A stretch of 64,000 nucleotides of DNA from Rhyzopertha dominica (Eukaryota > Arthropoda > Insecta > Coleoptera > Bostrichidae). A program made the translations under genes and the position numbers. Of the stretch, positions 12,711-25,083 are shown in pieces (within the stretch, counting starts at the first letter, position 1; the number at the start of each line of letters is the position of its first letter). The stretch is from contig QCXZ01000137.1 in NCBI GenBank assembly GCA_025024175.1, positions 1,302,001 to 1,366,000 on the forward strand, read 5' to 3'. Below the pieces are notes generated by a model that was not told the DNA's origin, did no database searches, and saw nothing but the letters and a program-made list of their open reading frames with translations.

Positions 12711-13657
12711 CAGCGGTGCATGCGTGATTTGTCGATAGGGTTAGTGTCATTGAAGGTATAGATAAATGTTTTTTGACCGAATTACTTCTTCCGGCGCAGC
12801 ACATTGGCTCGCTAGGTTGTGCTTATTAGAGCTCCTTGTGATTTAAAACACATTGTATGTATGCAGTGCAGCGAGGGGTGAGTTAAAGGGTGCTTTTGTC
12901 CCCACAATTTAGTACTTCGTTTTAGGCTCTAAATCTAGATCTATACCTATATCTACTACTAGTCAATCATTAAGGGATTAAACATACAACCGCACGTAAA
13001 CGTCTATGGGAAAGCTCATTGCAAGGGAAATTGTCAACAATTGATGCAGTTATTAATAACGATTCAGGAACAACCAGAATCGAGGTTCCGTACATCCCGA
13101 GGGTGCGAGAGAGAACAACTGCCATTGATGCGATAGCTTGCTGACAAAAACGAGTATAAAGAACAAGATAAGTAGCGCTGGAGGTGTCGTTCGTTCATAT
13201 TGCAATATTTAAATGTTTTAAAATTATTTGTGTTATATCTCGAGATAGATTAAATGTTAAACGGGGGTACTTGATCAAGTAACTTACGTATATTGCGGTA
13301 TATTGTGTTTATTGAATGTTCTATATTATATTTACCTATCTGTTCTTTAATTGGGTTTGCATTTTCATAAACAAACGATTTAGTAAAACCACCACTGTTT
13401 GCATATATATTTAATTATCATTTAATAGTCCAGTGTCACATATTAACACATTAAATTGAAACAGAAATTATTTATACAGCGTTTAGATTTTATTATTTAT
13501 ACATATTCTTTCAAATTTATATTACCTTGAATTATACTTACCAGTATTTATTGTTGATGTCGACTTGTATGCCACCGCATGTGTTACCTGTTACGTTTTT
13601 GTTATTATATTCTTATTTATGTAACGTGTGTATTTAATACTCACCCGGTCCGTTACA
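12709..13657 (+). repeat. 3' LTR of element 1
   Basis: A 949-bp copy of 6875-7823, with TG and CA ends, followed by the target duplication AACG at 13658-13661. Confidence 0.96.
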
Positions 13658-13913
13658 AACGATAAGGTTAAAATTCGTAACCACTTGCAGTCTTACCTTT
13701 CATTGATGACACATTTCACGAAAATATTGTTTGTTAATGAGTTTATGTTTATACTTTTGTGTTCAGTTCAGTTGAGTTGAGAAAACTGTGACAACAAACT
13801 TGGGACTTCAGGATAAAAACAATATTCGTTATTGCTATCGCAAAAACTCCACGTGTCTCCATCTTCCTCGTGACTGGTGATAATTTTTATTCACTTTGTT
13901 ATTTGAAATTGCA

Positions 13914-14485
13914 ATGACCCAGTTAACTGAACATGATCGCAAGGAAATTTTGATGATGATGGGTCATGGAGATAGAAAGAAAAAGAAAGTTAATGTCTGG
14001 TGTGTCTCGGTGAGCACATTATTGGGCCTTTTCTCATCGATGAAAATTTGAATGCGGTCAAGTAATTACAGCTCTTGCGCGAACACATTATACCAGAACT
14101 TATTCGCCTGTTCCATAATCGTGAAAATGCTGCGCGTCCTTCTGAACAGATATGGTTTCAGCAAGATAGTATACCGCCCCATTTTGCAGTCAACCTTCGT
14201 GAATATTTGAATGCGATATTTCCAGACAGATGGATTGGTAGGCGTGGAGCGATAGAATGCACAGTACGTTCCCCTGATCTGACGCCGCTTGATTTTTTCC
14301 TGTGAGGGTGTCTGAAAAAGCGTATTTATGCTGATCGGCCACATAATGCAGAAGATTTAAAAGGACGAATCGGGGCAGAAATTCAGAACTTACCTCCAAA
14401 TATGCTACAAAGAACATTACACTTTTACTCAAGGCTGCATTACTGCCAGGAAGGTCCATGCACAACAGAACCTGCAATATCCTGA
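13914..14485 (+). pseudogene. Internally deleted DDE transposase (Tc1/mariner/IS630 superfamily)
   Basis: Starts at ATG 13914 with a short helix-turn-helix-like N-terminus (MTQLTEHDRKEIL), then jumps directly to the catalytic half (KVNVW), so most of the DNA-binding region and the first catalytic Asp are deleted. After a frame change near 14010 comes EHIIGPFLIDENLN, an in-frame stop, then REHIIPELIRLF, the WFQQD block with the second Asp, PDRWIGRRGAIE and SPDLTPLDFFL with the third acidic residue. A TGA replaces Trp at 14303-14305, and the reading continues to 14485. It is the insect type related to the element at 28941-30014. No terminal inverted repeats were found. Confidence 0.85.
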
Positions 14486-14639
14486 TGCGACCCCGTATAA
14501 ATAGCTCATCAGATTATGATATTGGCAATGCCCAGTATAATGTTAGTCTATCTGATAAAACACCCTAAGCAAAACTAACCCTCATATTTTTGCAAATATC
14601 CGTTATTCCAAAAATAAGCGTTATATATTCTTGGCGTGT

Positions 14640-15010
14640 GTTTAAAATTAGCACCCCATCCCCCATTTCAAAATTAGAGTGCCGATTAACACAGCAGCTT
14701 TACAGTTCCAATTATATCGCCGCAAGTACTGATTAGACCTCGTGCAGTTCTCGAATTGTCTATATGCTAATCATCGCCCCCATTGTTGGCGCTAAACGCC
14801 TTAAACAGCCTAGTAGTTCTGCTATAAATATTCATGGCTCGGTTCAGGCTATTCGGTTAAAATGCAAATCATTTGCATGGGCCGTCGGATTACCTTAAGT
14901 AATTATGACCGCTAGAGATGACTGGCGACTCGTATTCGAGGGTGGCGACGCTGGCTGAATTTCAGGCAGGTTGCATCCGATGCCTACTAATGTTCGCTAA
15001 CAGCTGAAGC
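14640..15010. other. GC-richer single-copy island
   Basis: Markedly more GC than its flanks, with several TAAT/ATTA cores (for example AAGTAATTATGACC near 14895). No open frame of note. Could be conserved regulatory DNA; composition is the only evidence. Confidence 0.25.
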
Positions 15011-15539
15011 TTACTGAAAGTGTTATAAGTGTACTTTACGTTCTTGATTTGGCATATAATGTACTATTATACATGAAACACTCATTTGACACTTTCAATA
15101 TAACATCTAACTGTAAATAGATCATTTCTAGCAAGCAGAACCTACTGTCACAAATGTCCAGAGACAGGGACTTTAATAAAGTTGTCTTCATTTCAAAAGC
15201 TAAGAGATCGGTTTGAAGGCATTTGTAATTTGTTATTTCCAAAAAACCATAATAGGCGATGGAATATTTGATCCATGTTCGCATTTTTCCCAACAGATAC
15301 GCTAAGGCTTAAGGAATTTAGTGGAGAAGAATTCTGTGGGTCTATACTCGACGCTATTTTGACACATAAATTGATAGAAGTCCAAACAAAGTAAGTCACA
15401 GCTGGGGATTTTCGTTAAAAATTTATGTATCTTAATAATAATAATAATAATTATGTTTACTTTCCTACAGGTTTAGCACACAATAACAGAAAAATTACAG
15501 TTAGAAAAATACCATGAAGTGTAAGTTATGAGGACAAAA
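15011..15539. other. Unassigned DNA with an ATA microsatellite
   Basis: No gene seen. A short ATA/AAT run lies at about 15431-15450. The minus frames at 15036-15399 match no family I know. Confidence 0.35.
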
Positions 15540-16230
15540 TAAACTAAATAAATACATATTGGAATATTAATAATACCTTAACCCAACAAAATAAGCAAGA
15601 ACTACAAATAAAGTTATAATGGCGGCACATAAGCACTATTTTAGAGTTCTTTATTGCATTTAAAGTTTCATTTTCAGTAAAGTGATTCAAGGAGACAGAC
15701 GTTGGATAGATTTTTGTTTTTAAGTTAAAAGTAGGGTCGGATTGACGAAAAACACTATTAAAAAAGATGCCAAAATTGACAATGTCTTGTGGATTTGAAA
15801 TTTCACAATGGTTAAAGCGCATGACGCCAGGAATTCTGGTGTTTCCTTTATTCTTTTAAATAAACGACCAAAATTTGCGCGAATCGTTATTGATTGCGTT
15901 TCCAGTATGTAATAGGTAATTTTTGTATGCTGCATTAATTAAAGATTTGCTTCTACTACGATACTGTCTGAATAGATTAAGATAAAAGCTTGTTTTATGC
16001 TTCTTATATTTTCTAAACATTTTGTGTTTGAAACGAATGCATTTGATAATTGCAGAATGAAACCATGGCGGGTATTGACGACGATGATAAGAAGAACGTT
16101 TAGGAACACACAATTCAAACATACCATCGAGTATATCGTAAAATATGTCCAAAGCCGGATGATGCAAATCTTGGGTAGCAAATATCTTATTTAAAACACT
16201 AAAAAAATGATAAGCAAACAACCTCAGCCT
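15540..16230 (-). pseudogene. LINE ORF2 fragment between endonuclease and RT
   Basis: Reads on the minus strand from about 16221 down. Visible blocks: PPWFHSAIIKCIRFKHKMFR, then YRSRSKSLINAAYKNYLL and DSRKFWSFI, followed after a frame change by IPGVMRFNHCEI, IVNFGIFFNSVF and SLNHFTENETLNAIKNSK. This is the linker that joins the endonuclease to reverse transcriptase in Jockey/CR1-like LINEs (the PPW-F block and the ENE block before RT). The catalytic RT blocks are absent; the copy is truncated at both ends and frameshifted. Confidence 0.75.
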
Positions 16231-18390
16231 AGTTTTCTACCCAGGGTCAATGAGACCAGAAATAAGGAAACTGTTATTCCTGACCCACGCAGTTTATATG
16301 TCTTGTCCCTGAACCCTCTCAGGCCTACACAAGGTAGAAAGAAACTTTATCGATCCGACCTTCTTAAGCACATTAATATTCTCCCGGCAGCGGTGGATCT
16401 GCAGAGCAAGCAATAGAAAAAGTAATTGGTTTATTGGCAACCGAAAGGCGGGGTGATATATAGAGTTCTTATGTTGGCTCGTTGGAGGGATAATTGTTAA
16501 GCACTAAAAGGGCTACGGAAGTTTTTTTATAGACCAAGCAAGGAGATACATTGCCCAAAGAAAAACCGCCAGATACCTACAAAACAGAACGCTGCAGGCG
16601 TGTTTAAGTTATTCTTGTTTCCCCCGCAGTGTTTGGCCAAGCAATAACAATTGCGAAATGTCAGTAAATTTGCGTGGAACAATGTAACCTCCAATCGATC
16701 TGGTTCAACAGAATGGGCGTNATTAANTAACCTGGAAATCAGAAGCGCATTATACTTTGATTTGGCAAACGATAATGGATAATTAATCACTGTAAATGTA
16801 GGGTTCAGAGATGCCCCGCAGTGTCAATACAGTTGCATATTCCCAACGGAGGATAAATAAACAATACTGGTAGATATCGGTTACACGATAATTGAGTTTG
16901 AAGAGTTCCTATAGTATATCTGCTGAATCAAGTGTGATGAATACTTAATTGCTTTGTATTTAGACTTTTGCTCGTTTGATGTTCATTATTACATTGGTAG
17001 ATTAAATTCAAATAATCTAAAAAAAATGAGCTGAATCTCATTCGTAACTGACTAAGCTTCGAATCATAGTTCCAATGAATGGTTCGCTCTATTTGCTAGA
17101 ACAAGTTTCCCCATTATACCGAGATCAAAGAGCAAAATGCCAAAAATAAAGTGCTTATACTTTACATGTATTTCAGCCATACTTTTATTGCCCATTAACG
17201 AAGTTTCGCATTCTCATTCGGCCGTGCACTTAGCGAATTTACGATAGTAGTTATGGCTTTTATTATAAGGAGATTAAAGTTTCAGAGCAAAATCTGTGGA
17301 GCCTTAATCAGATCATTAAATAGTGGCTTTCATAAGGTTTTGCAAGTGTGCCTAACCTGTGGTCTCTTAATTGTTATTTATCGAAAGCAAAATTTTCTCC
17401 GTCGACAATTTATAAGACCACAAAGGAATGTTTGTGTTAATTTACCTAAAAGTGATCGTCAAAGAATAATTTTAACCATACACGGGAATAAAAACCGATT
17501 GAAGTTAATAGAGACAGAGCTGGAGTTTGATAATGAAAATTAACTCGAAAATTTGGTATTACAAAGATGAATAATATACGTTGGTCATTCTAGTAACAGA
17601 AAAGCGTATCGTCGCCATGAAGCGCCCGAAATAACTACTTCCTGGNATTTCTATTCGCTACATCCTCTAAAAGTGCGCCATTCAAGTGCAGAATAAAGGC
17701 AGTTTATTACACCTAGTTTTACTGTGTTTCCACGAAAGCTCGTCGCACGGCACAAAGCAAAATAAAACATGCTATCTACTTTGTTATACACGTACAAGAT
17801 TTCACACTTCCGGTACGCCAAAACAGTGGCGTAGTCTCAAATGGTGACTTGAACTATTGCTTTTGTACACTTTTTGAAAAGAAATGAATAAAGAAGCTCA
17901 GCCTTTGAAAGGTCATCTCTTTATAATTAATATTTCAGTTATTGAGATAAGGTCATTATTGTCTGTAGAGTAAGTGAGTATATAAAGTACAAAATTACAG
18001 GAAACTCATATTTAATATCCCTCTTTAATGTAGTTGGAAAAATTGACTATAACTTTAAAATGGATTTTGGCAATTGTAGCATCTTAATTTCTCAGTAATG
18101 ATGCTGTTTTGGAATTCAAATTTCAGGCTTCAGTATCTACAGGGTATTTAAACGAGGACGCTGTTTTCTACAAAATTTATAATTCCTCACTACGACTGAA
18201 GATGTCAATAGGAACTAAATTGCAGTCCCACCATTCNTGAATAGTTTCTTTTTTGATCCACGCCGATATCTTTGTTAGAAACATATCNGACGCAAATCAT
18301 TTTAAAAAGTGTTGTCAAATTTGTCAACTGTCAACATTTTTATGTTAGTGTTTTGATATAGAGCGACAAACAAAAAACTTAAATATTAGT
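16231..18390. other. Unassigned AT-rich DNA
   Basis: No gene recognised. An ATG-started frame of 96 codons at 17253-17543 (+) encodes a basic peptide (MAFIIRRLKFQSKICGALIR at its start) with no known motif. Several N calls occur (16721-16727, 17646, 18238, 18288). Confidence 0.3.
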
Positions 18391-19369
18391 ACTGACGAAA
18401 TGACTGCCACTTTTCTGCGGTACGTCAAAGTCCTGGATCCTGACAAGCCGAGTTGTCATAACGTGTGTAACGGACCTCAGTGTTAGGTGCAATATTAGGA
18501 CTTTAAAAGAACATTTAGAAGTGTTACTGTGCTTATTTGAGTAGCTTACACTCCTTAGTTTTTCTTTACAAGTATTACAAACCGAAATTATATTTAGTTT
18601 AGATCCTGGATCAAAACAAACCAAGTTGTCATAAGGTACATGAGAGAGTTTAGTGTTTGGTGCAATTTTTTGTGTTAAAAGAATATTTTAAAGTGTTACT
18701 GTGAAACCTACAATGAGTGCGTGTGTAGAGCATTACAATTTACATGTTGTACCAGAAAATGGTAACGTGCTAGGTCCCTGGATATTCTTGTTATAATGAG
18801 AGAGAAAAACGTATAAACTTTAAGCACTTATTGTAGATTTTCTTTCAACAATAGATTGTAATTTAATGTAATTTCGGTTTGTAATACTTAATGAATAATA
18901 CAAAGGCATGTAAACCACTCAAACATATACAGTAACACTTCAAAATATTGTATTATACTATAATTTTGCTGTGAAGATTGAGTGTTACTGTTTTTTAGTG
19001 GTTTACATTCCTTTGTATAATTTAGTATTACAAACCAAAATTACATTTAGTTGCAATCTATTGTTTCTCTCTCGTTATAACGGGAACATCCAGAGACCCA
19101 ACCCCTTACCATTTTCTGGTAAAACCTGTAAATTGTAATGCTCTACACACGTACTTAGTATATGTTTAGCTTTTCAACAATACATTGTATCTAAATGTAA
19201 TTTCGGTTTGTAATACTTGCTAAGCAAAGCGAAGTAGTGTAAGCTACTCAAACATTAAAAAATTACACCAAACGCTGAACTCCCTTACGCACATTATGAC
19301 AACTAAGTAGGTTGGTTTGGATCCGGGATCTTGACGTATTGCAGCAAAACGGCAGACATCTACGTCACA
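18391..19369. mobile_element. Foldback element with long imperfect inverted arms
   Basis: The outer arms pair from about 18391-18500 with 19260-19369 in reverse complement (shared blocks: TACGTCAA at 18421 against TTGACGTA at 19331, and GGATCC, GTTGTCATAA). Inner arms pair around a centre near 18956 (CAATAGATTG at 18849 against its complement at 19054). The left arm also holds a direct duplication: the block with GTTGTCATAA...GTGTTACTGTG occurs at about 18424-18533 and 18600-18703. No coding frame. The structure fits a non-autonomous foldback DNA transposon; no target duplication was identified. Confidence 0.75.
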
Positions 19370-21039
19370 CTCATATAGCGTATGAATGATTTCACCAGTC
19401 AGAGTCCTTCTGAAGAAGCCGATGGTATGATGGACGAAACGAATATTATTAAATTAAAAAATCGCAGTAGGCCCATGCGACTGAGTAGGTAGTTGAACAA
19501 GCAGATGCTGCGAACATTCAGGAATCAATAGTCCTAAAATACACCTGCTCATATTGTTAATGTTTCTATCTCTATTTTCATTTATGTGCCAGAAAGTCTA
19601 AGGAACACTTATTCAAGACAAGCGACGAGCACCAACAGTCAAAGGCTAGCAATGAATCCCTGAGGTACCCCAGTTCAACATAATGCTCCATCAGCTTCAT
19701 TTACCTTTAAACTGCGTCTATAAAAGTAGCAACTTCACACCGTTCAGCTTATTCCCTAGTACCGCCACCGATCTCAAAGTAAAACGCACCAGCACTTTAT
19801 CTTCTTAGGATACGGCGATTAAACCGTCGGCCGTCTGGCTGGTTATGCCATATTTCGCCCCGGTCGCCGTAAAACTTTTACTGCGGGTCATTCCGCGCCG
19901 GGAGTTTGTACGTAATTAAATTCACGATGCTGCACGCCGTATACATTGTTTACCGCCGGAATCAGCGTTGACAATTCCGCTACGAATCAACGATCAAACG
20001 TGCACGCGGGGCGGAACGCTTAATGGAGCGACAAGAGCCCCTTTGCCGAGACGCTGGTCGACACGAGTCGCTGGACAAAGCCTACTTTGTTCTTACGAAC
20101 AATTGAGCTCTTGCCGTCCTGGATTCCACGTGGACTTAATTCTGTTCGGGGAAAAAACGAAATTGGCCCTTTCAGTGCTGGCGTTCTTCAAGGTGCGATT
20201 GAATTAAAGGAAAATCTGGTTAAATAGAATTGAAATTGGTAGGTGTAGGAAGAGAAGTGCACACAACTGTTCCGATAGTGCCAAAAAGCTTTACACGGAC
20301 CGAAAACAGAGCTACAGGGGGTTACACCAGTAAGAATTAGACCGAAGAAAAAATACTGCTGGCACGCTAGAGAAATCTTTTAGTCACAGTTTTAGTTGCC
20401 TGGACGTATAAGGTTTTCAACGAAAATCGGGAATTTTCTCCTTGATTGTGACAGCGTTATGGAGACGAGTATTACCGTGGACGAAAACTGGTTTCGTGGA
20501 CAGTTTTCGACACCTACGATTTTGGATCGTTTGATGAGCGTTTCGCAATATTAAGCAGCTATTATTCTCGCTCATATTCATCTCAGAACACTGTACTAGT
20601 CATCTTCGTTGATAACGATCCAAAAGCGTTGTCAACTTGATCTTATTTGCTTCATCAGCATATTTAGTAACCACCTTGCACACAATTTGCGATATCGAAG
20701 CTTTTCCGTAACAATGGTGGTGCTTCCAACCAGAGGATTTCATCATCAATCGTTAGTTAGGTCAGATCAGTCCTACTAAACGATTTCTTGCAGCTGAACT
20801 GTACTCCATCAACTAGGTAAGCTAACTTTTTGCTGTATACGTTCTCTCTGACTTTTTTTGATAAATATGAATAGGATACCATATCAATGAACATTGTTCA
20901 AGTATGGATCTTACGAGGTGAGAAATATTTGCATTCGAAAATTCTCTGCAATTTCCTCTAGATAAGCCCCAAAGAAAAACTCCAAAAAAGAACCCAAATC
21001 TTTAATATTGCTAGAACGATACGGTTCTTACGACACCAT
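19370..21039. other. Unassigned DNA with a GC-rich island at 19730-20200
   Basis: Just outside the foldback arm lies CTGAAGAAGCC...GGACGAAACG (19410-19441), a motif seen also near 3131 and 39392. The island at about 19730-20200 is strongly GC-enriched with a TAATTAAA core near 19914. The frame 19968-20207 matches no family. Confidence 0.3.
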
Positions 21040-21830
21040 TTATTAAGATTATCGATGTTTCTTTGTAGCTCAAAGCTTAAGGTCATGGGCAAACAGAAGT
21101 TTCTCGCAATCTAAAATGTCATCTACATCGTTCATAAAAATTAGGAATAGCAGCGGCCCCAAATTCGAACCTCGCGATACCCCTGATCTGCATTGATTAT
21201 AAAGCACAATTTGCTTGCGTTCATGCAAGTAGGATCAAATTAGAGTAACAAGACGCTGTGACAAACCATAGGCAGCTAGTTTATAAACAAGAGTATTATG
21301 ATCTATATTGTCAAAAGCCTTTTGAAAAGGTTGGTAACGATTGACTTGTTTCACAAGACAGTGTTGTATGTGCGTTATCAGGTTTCGAACATTGTGGTAT
21401 AGATACTTATACAGGATCGACTCAAAACCTTTGAAAAAGTTTGATAAAATAGATATATGTCTGTAGTTGGCAAAGAAAACTACATCACCCGTCTTTAACA
21501 GTGGACAGACTTTAGGACGTTCTATACATCAGAAAATGGTGAAGTTTTTAGTATTAAATTGTATGTGTACAGTATGCCGGTGTATTATCCAATCCCATTG
21601 TTAGTTAGTACTTAACTTGTTTTCAGGCAGATTCTACATCTTCAAAGAAAATTCCGTGATCTTAAAATTAGGATATACGTTTCTGTCTTAAATGCAGTCA
21701 TACGTAAATCATGGTCAAAATAATCGCGAAAAGCAGTACTGCCTGCACTATTTAATTCACTGTCGTTGTGAGTCGTTACACCAGGTATTCTAGAATTTCC
21801 TTTTCTAGAATTACCGTTTTCGGTTATATA
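21040..21830 (-). pseudogene. LINE reverse-transcriptase relic, minus strand
   Basis: Reading down from 21830 on the minus strand: SRIPGVTTHNDSELN (linker before RT), then KTGDVVFFANYRHISIL (the NYRPISIL block), FKGFESILYKYL, then QKAFDNIDHNTLVYKLAAYG (motif A), SYLHERKQIVLYN, SRGSNLGPLLFLIF (the PQGS-LGPLLF block) and the metal-binding box as FAHDLKL, where the second position of the usual FADD box is mutated. Stops and frame changes are frequent (for example a stop before SYLHERKQ). It ends just after motif C. Family looks Jockey/CR1-like. Too short in any frame to appear as a long ORF. Confidence 0.8.
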
Positions 21831-24388
21831 CGTATAAGTACGTGGTTTTCTAGATTCTCATTTTCCCGGACCATGAACAGGCCGGTGGTATAGTGATTCT
21901 ATATATAGCACAGTGTGGGCATACAATACACGGACGCTATGTTTTAACCAAATTACTAGAGGTCTTAGGTCTTACTAGGGTCTTATAAATAATTACACAA
22001 GAGCCATTTACTGTTACACTAAGGCTTTATAAGCTGTAGATTGTGAACTGATGGTAAGTTATTAATTCAGTATATTTATGTCTTACTGATAAGCGTTTTA
22101 ACAATCTTCTATTTCCAAAATATTGTTAAATCTCATTTTACTAATTGTAAAATCGCATTTGATACTATAAACTTCACAAAAGACTTCTAGCTAATTTTGT
22201 AGGCTCACAATTCGTGGATACAACTTCAGCATCTGAAAAGCAAGGACATAAAAGTGTATTAAAACATTAGTAGTTACAGATCAGTGAAAACACGTTCGTC
22301 ATAAAAAAATCCCTTCAACCGATTTGGAAATGACCCCTTGGAGACTTGCCTTGAATAATTCGGAGGGGCCTCACTATATCTATAGCTTTGACACCAATAT
22401 TCTTTCTTATAATATCGCATATTCAAGCATTTATCAGACAATAGATAACGCTATACACTAAAAATGTGTAGGTACTTTTGTCAGCAAGTTTAGATCATAA
22501 TATACAGAAGATATATCTAGCTTGTATCCACAGTACATCATATATCTTGTAATACGATAATCTCGATCAAACTCCAATAATTATTGCAATCTTCTGAGCA
22601 CGTTCTATATCAGCTTCATTATCTGCATATGCCAGAGAACAATCCAATCCTACGCAAGCTTTGTGCACCTTCAAGTTCCCACTGGTAAACCTATTCAAGC
22701 CAAATCCATCGGTGCCCATTGTACGCCTAGATTGATGAATGCATTAAGACGCCGTCAAATTTAATTTATAAATTAATGACCCTGCTGCTTGCACACCTGT
22801 TGTGTTTACCTCGCGGGTTGGCCCAGCCCCGGCCAGAAACCGAACAGCGCCCTAGGATTTATGCAACAGGTGCCTGGTCACATCAAGGCCCTCGTTGATT
22901 ATTATGTAAGGTCGAAATGGGGCACGCAGCTCTAGTTTGTGCCCGGGACAGCCGTTGTTGGTGTTTGTAGTCGCTAATTAACTAATGGGTGATGGATGGC
23001 CACGTGTTGTGGGATTCATATTCAAGGTTGAATATATTTTTGGCAAAGCACGTGGCATAACTATTGCTTTATATTTCTAGATATCATAAAGAGATATTAA
23101 GACGGTATATTCTTAAGAAGATAAAGAACAATTGCAACTGCTACGTACTGCAATACGATCATCAAAATTTCTAGTTGAAATCAGTCACACTGGCATAAGG
23201 GTTGTTTTTATAGCACTGAATCAATTATTTGTTCTGTTGTCATAAACCACTTAGAAATTACAGGTTTTATTATTATTATTATTATTATTTATAAGATAGC
23301 CTTTCAAGCTAAAATAAAATTTATTTGATGATTTTGCTTATGATTTAAAGAGGAAAATTTTGAAAGATTGATGATATATACTGAAATAAATCAAAGTTGC
23401 TTTTAAAAAATCAGGTACAACTGCTCCAAAACAATTCCGATTCTAAAGTTTATGCACTCCCCCTCTTAGCATGAAACATGATGGAATCCAAGCTCACAAT
23501 GTTAGATATCAAATAGGGGATATAAAGCCGCGCTTTACTCCGATCGCATCAAAGTTTAAATTGAACAGAGCACTCCTAAAGTTGAGGTCGTTTTACAAGG
23601 GGGTGGTTGGGTAAGCTTCTGAGTGCTGCTCGCGTCTTCTAGAATGCTGCATCCATCAATGTCTACAAATCGAAGGAATTGCGAAGTTTTCCGACTGTGT
23701 GATTTTACTCCCTTAAAACGACAAAGAAGTAGTATCCATGGTTATTAAAGGAACAGATCTACCTTTGTACGTCATTACCTGGATCATTCAGTAACTAATT
23801 ATTTTACGATAAATTTATAGCGGCACAGACGGGATAATTTAAACCCAAATGGGCGAAATCTGCAAATTCTACGGAATATAGCGTTCGCAAAATCATCTAT
23901 ATTGGGAACAGGCATAATTAAACTTAATTAACTTCTGTGATGTATTGGAAACCCAAGAGCTTTTTGACAGTTTGTATGCTTCAGAAAAGATATGCCGTCT
24001 TGACAATTTTCGTAATAATGAACTTAAATTACAGATTTGAATACGTTTGGTACATATCATATTTGTTGCTACTGTTCGTTATAATTGTGTGTAAAATATG
24101 GTTTCCCTGGATGATTTTAGGCTCCAAAATTAATGTGAATTTTACACTTGATTGAATTCCTTTTCTACAACAACGCACATCTCTGAATCAGACCTAAATC
24201 TGAATTCATTAAGTTATGTTTCTTTCTTTAATTAAAGATGTTGTTAGTAACCACTAGATCCTCAAGGTATTTCAACGTTACGCCTATAAGTTAAGTACAT
24301 ACACTAGGAAATGACAATATTATATCAAATGAGACAAGTAATTCACCCTCCTTAAGTTTAACGCTCTTAGTTTTGTCACAAAATTGTA
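21831..24388. other. Unassigned DNA with a GC-rich island at 22700-23040 and an ATT microsatellite
   Basis: The island near 22770-23010 is the richest in GC and contains CTAATTAACTAATG, a double homeodomain-type core. A (TTA)n run lies at about 23270-23289. The hydrophobic 72-codon frame at 23937-24155 has no recognisable homologue and probably arises by chance. Confidence 0.3.
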
Positions 24389-25083
24389 AGAAAACACGAT
24401 ATTTTAGTTGCTGATAGTACATATAATAATTTAGATAAAATTTTAAGTTCTACTAAAGATAAAGCACATTTGGAGAGTGAAGGTGTTTACAAAATTACTT
24501 GTTCTTGCGGCAAGTGTTACATAGGTCAAACTAAAAGAAAAGTAGGTACGCGTTTGAAAGAACACATACGCGCTACTAGGCTGCAACAGATAGATAAATC
24601 TTCCGTAGCTGAGCACTCATATTTGACTAAACACATGATTGACTTTGATAAAACAAAAATTTTACATAGAGAAAATATTATCACAAGCTTTTAATAAAAG
24701 GAGCTATAGAACTTTGTAGGAATACTAATAATTTTAATAGGGATTGTGGAAATTATGAGTTAGGTGACATTTGGAAAGCTATTTTGTAGTTATCTTTTAC
24801 CAAGTAGTTCGTGTATATCTAGTAGGTAAGTAGTACCTTTTTCGTCGTTAGTTTCTTTTATTATCAGGTTAGCACGTTGTTTCTATGACGTCTCGCTTCC
24901 TTGGTGATTTGTTTATTTACTTTCAAAATTTTGTTTGAACTTGTGTCAGGCAAATTTTGAGGTTCCTCGTCTTTCACAAAGATTACAGGTGTAATCGAAG
25001 CGTAAGACTAATATATTTTAGTCAGTGTTTTCAAGAGAAAATATTATCTTATATTATGAACGCTGAAAGCATTCACCCTCGTA
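24389..25083 (+). pseudogene. Penelope-like element copy A, 3' fragment with GIY-YIG domain
   Basis: Homology to the other two copies starts at AGAAAACACGATATTTTAG (24389). The frame from 24470 encodes VYKITCSCGKCYIGQTKRK and RLKEHIRATRL, the GIY-YIG endonuclease with its Cys pair, typical of the C-terminus of Penelope-like retroelements. A frame change near 24680 breaks the tail, which resumes as NFNRDCGNYELGDIWKAIL to a stop at 24787-24789. The 3' untranslated part ends in the shared GCTGAAAGCATTCACCCTCG block at about 25083. The reverse transcriptase is missing; this copy keeps the Tyr codon where copies B and C have a stop. Confidence 0.88.

Larger units (their letters stand above)
6875..13657 (+). 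mobile_element. Complete Gypsy-type LTR retrotransposon (element 1)
   Basis: A 6783-bp element with 949-bp LTRs at each end. Both LTRs start TG and end CA, and the element is flanked by a 4-bp target duplication AACG (6871-6874 and 13658-13661). Inside come a TGGCGCCC primer site, one gag-pol frame and a 3' hairpin/polypurine region. No envelope-like frame exists: only 164 bp separate the pol stop from the 3' LTR. The LTRs look identical by eye, so the insertion is recent and the copy may be autonomous apart from ambiguous N calls. Order of domains (protease, RT, RNase H, integrase) places it in Ty3/Gypsy; the exact lineage (Osvaldo-like is possible from the long LTR and Lys primer) is inference. 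Confidence 0.95.
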
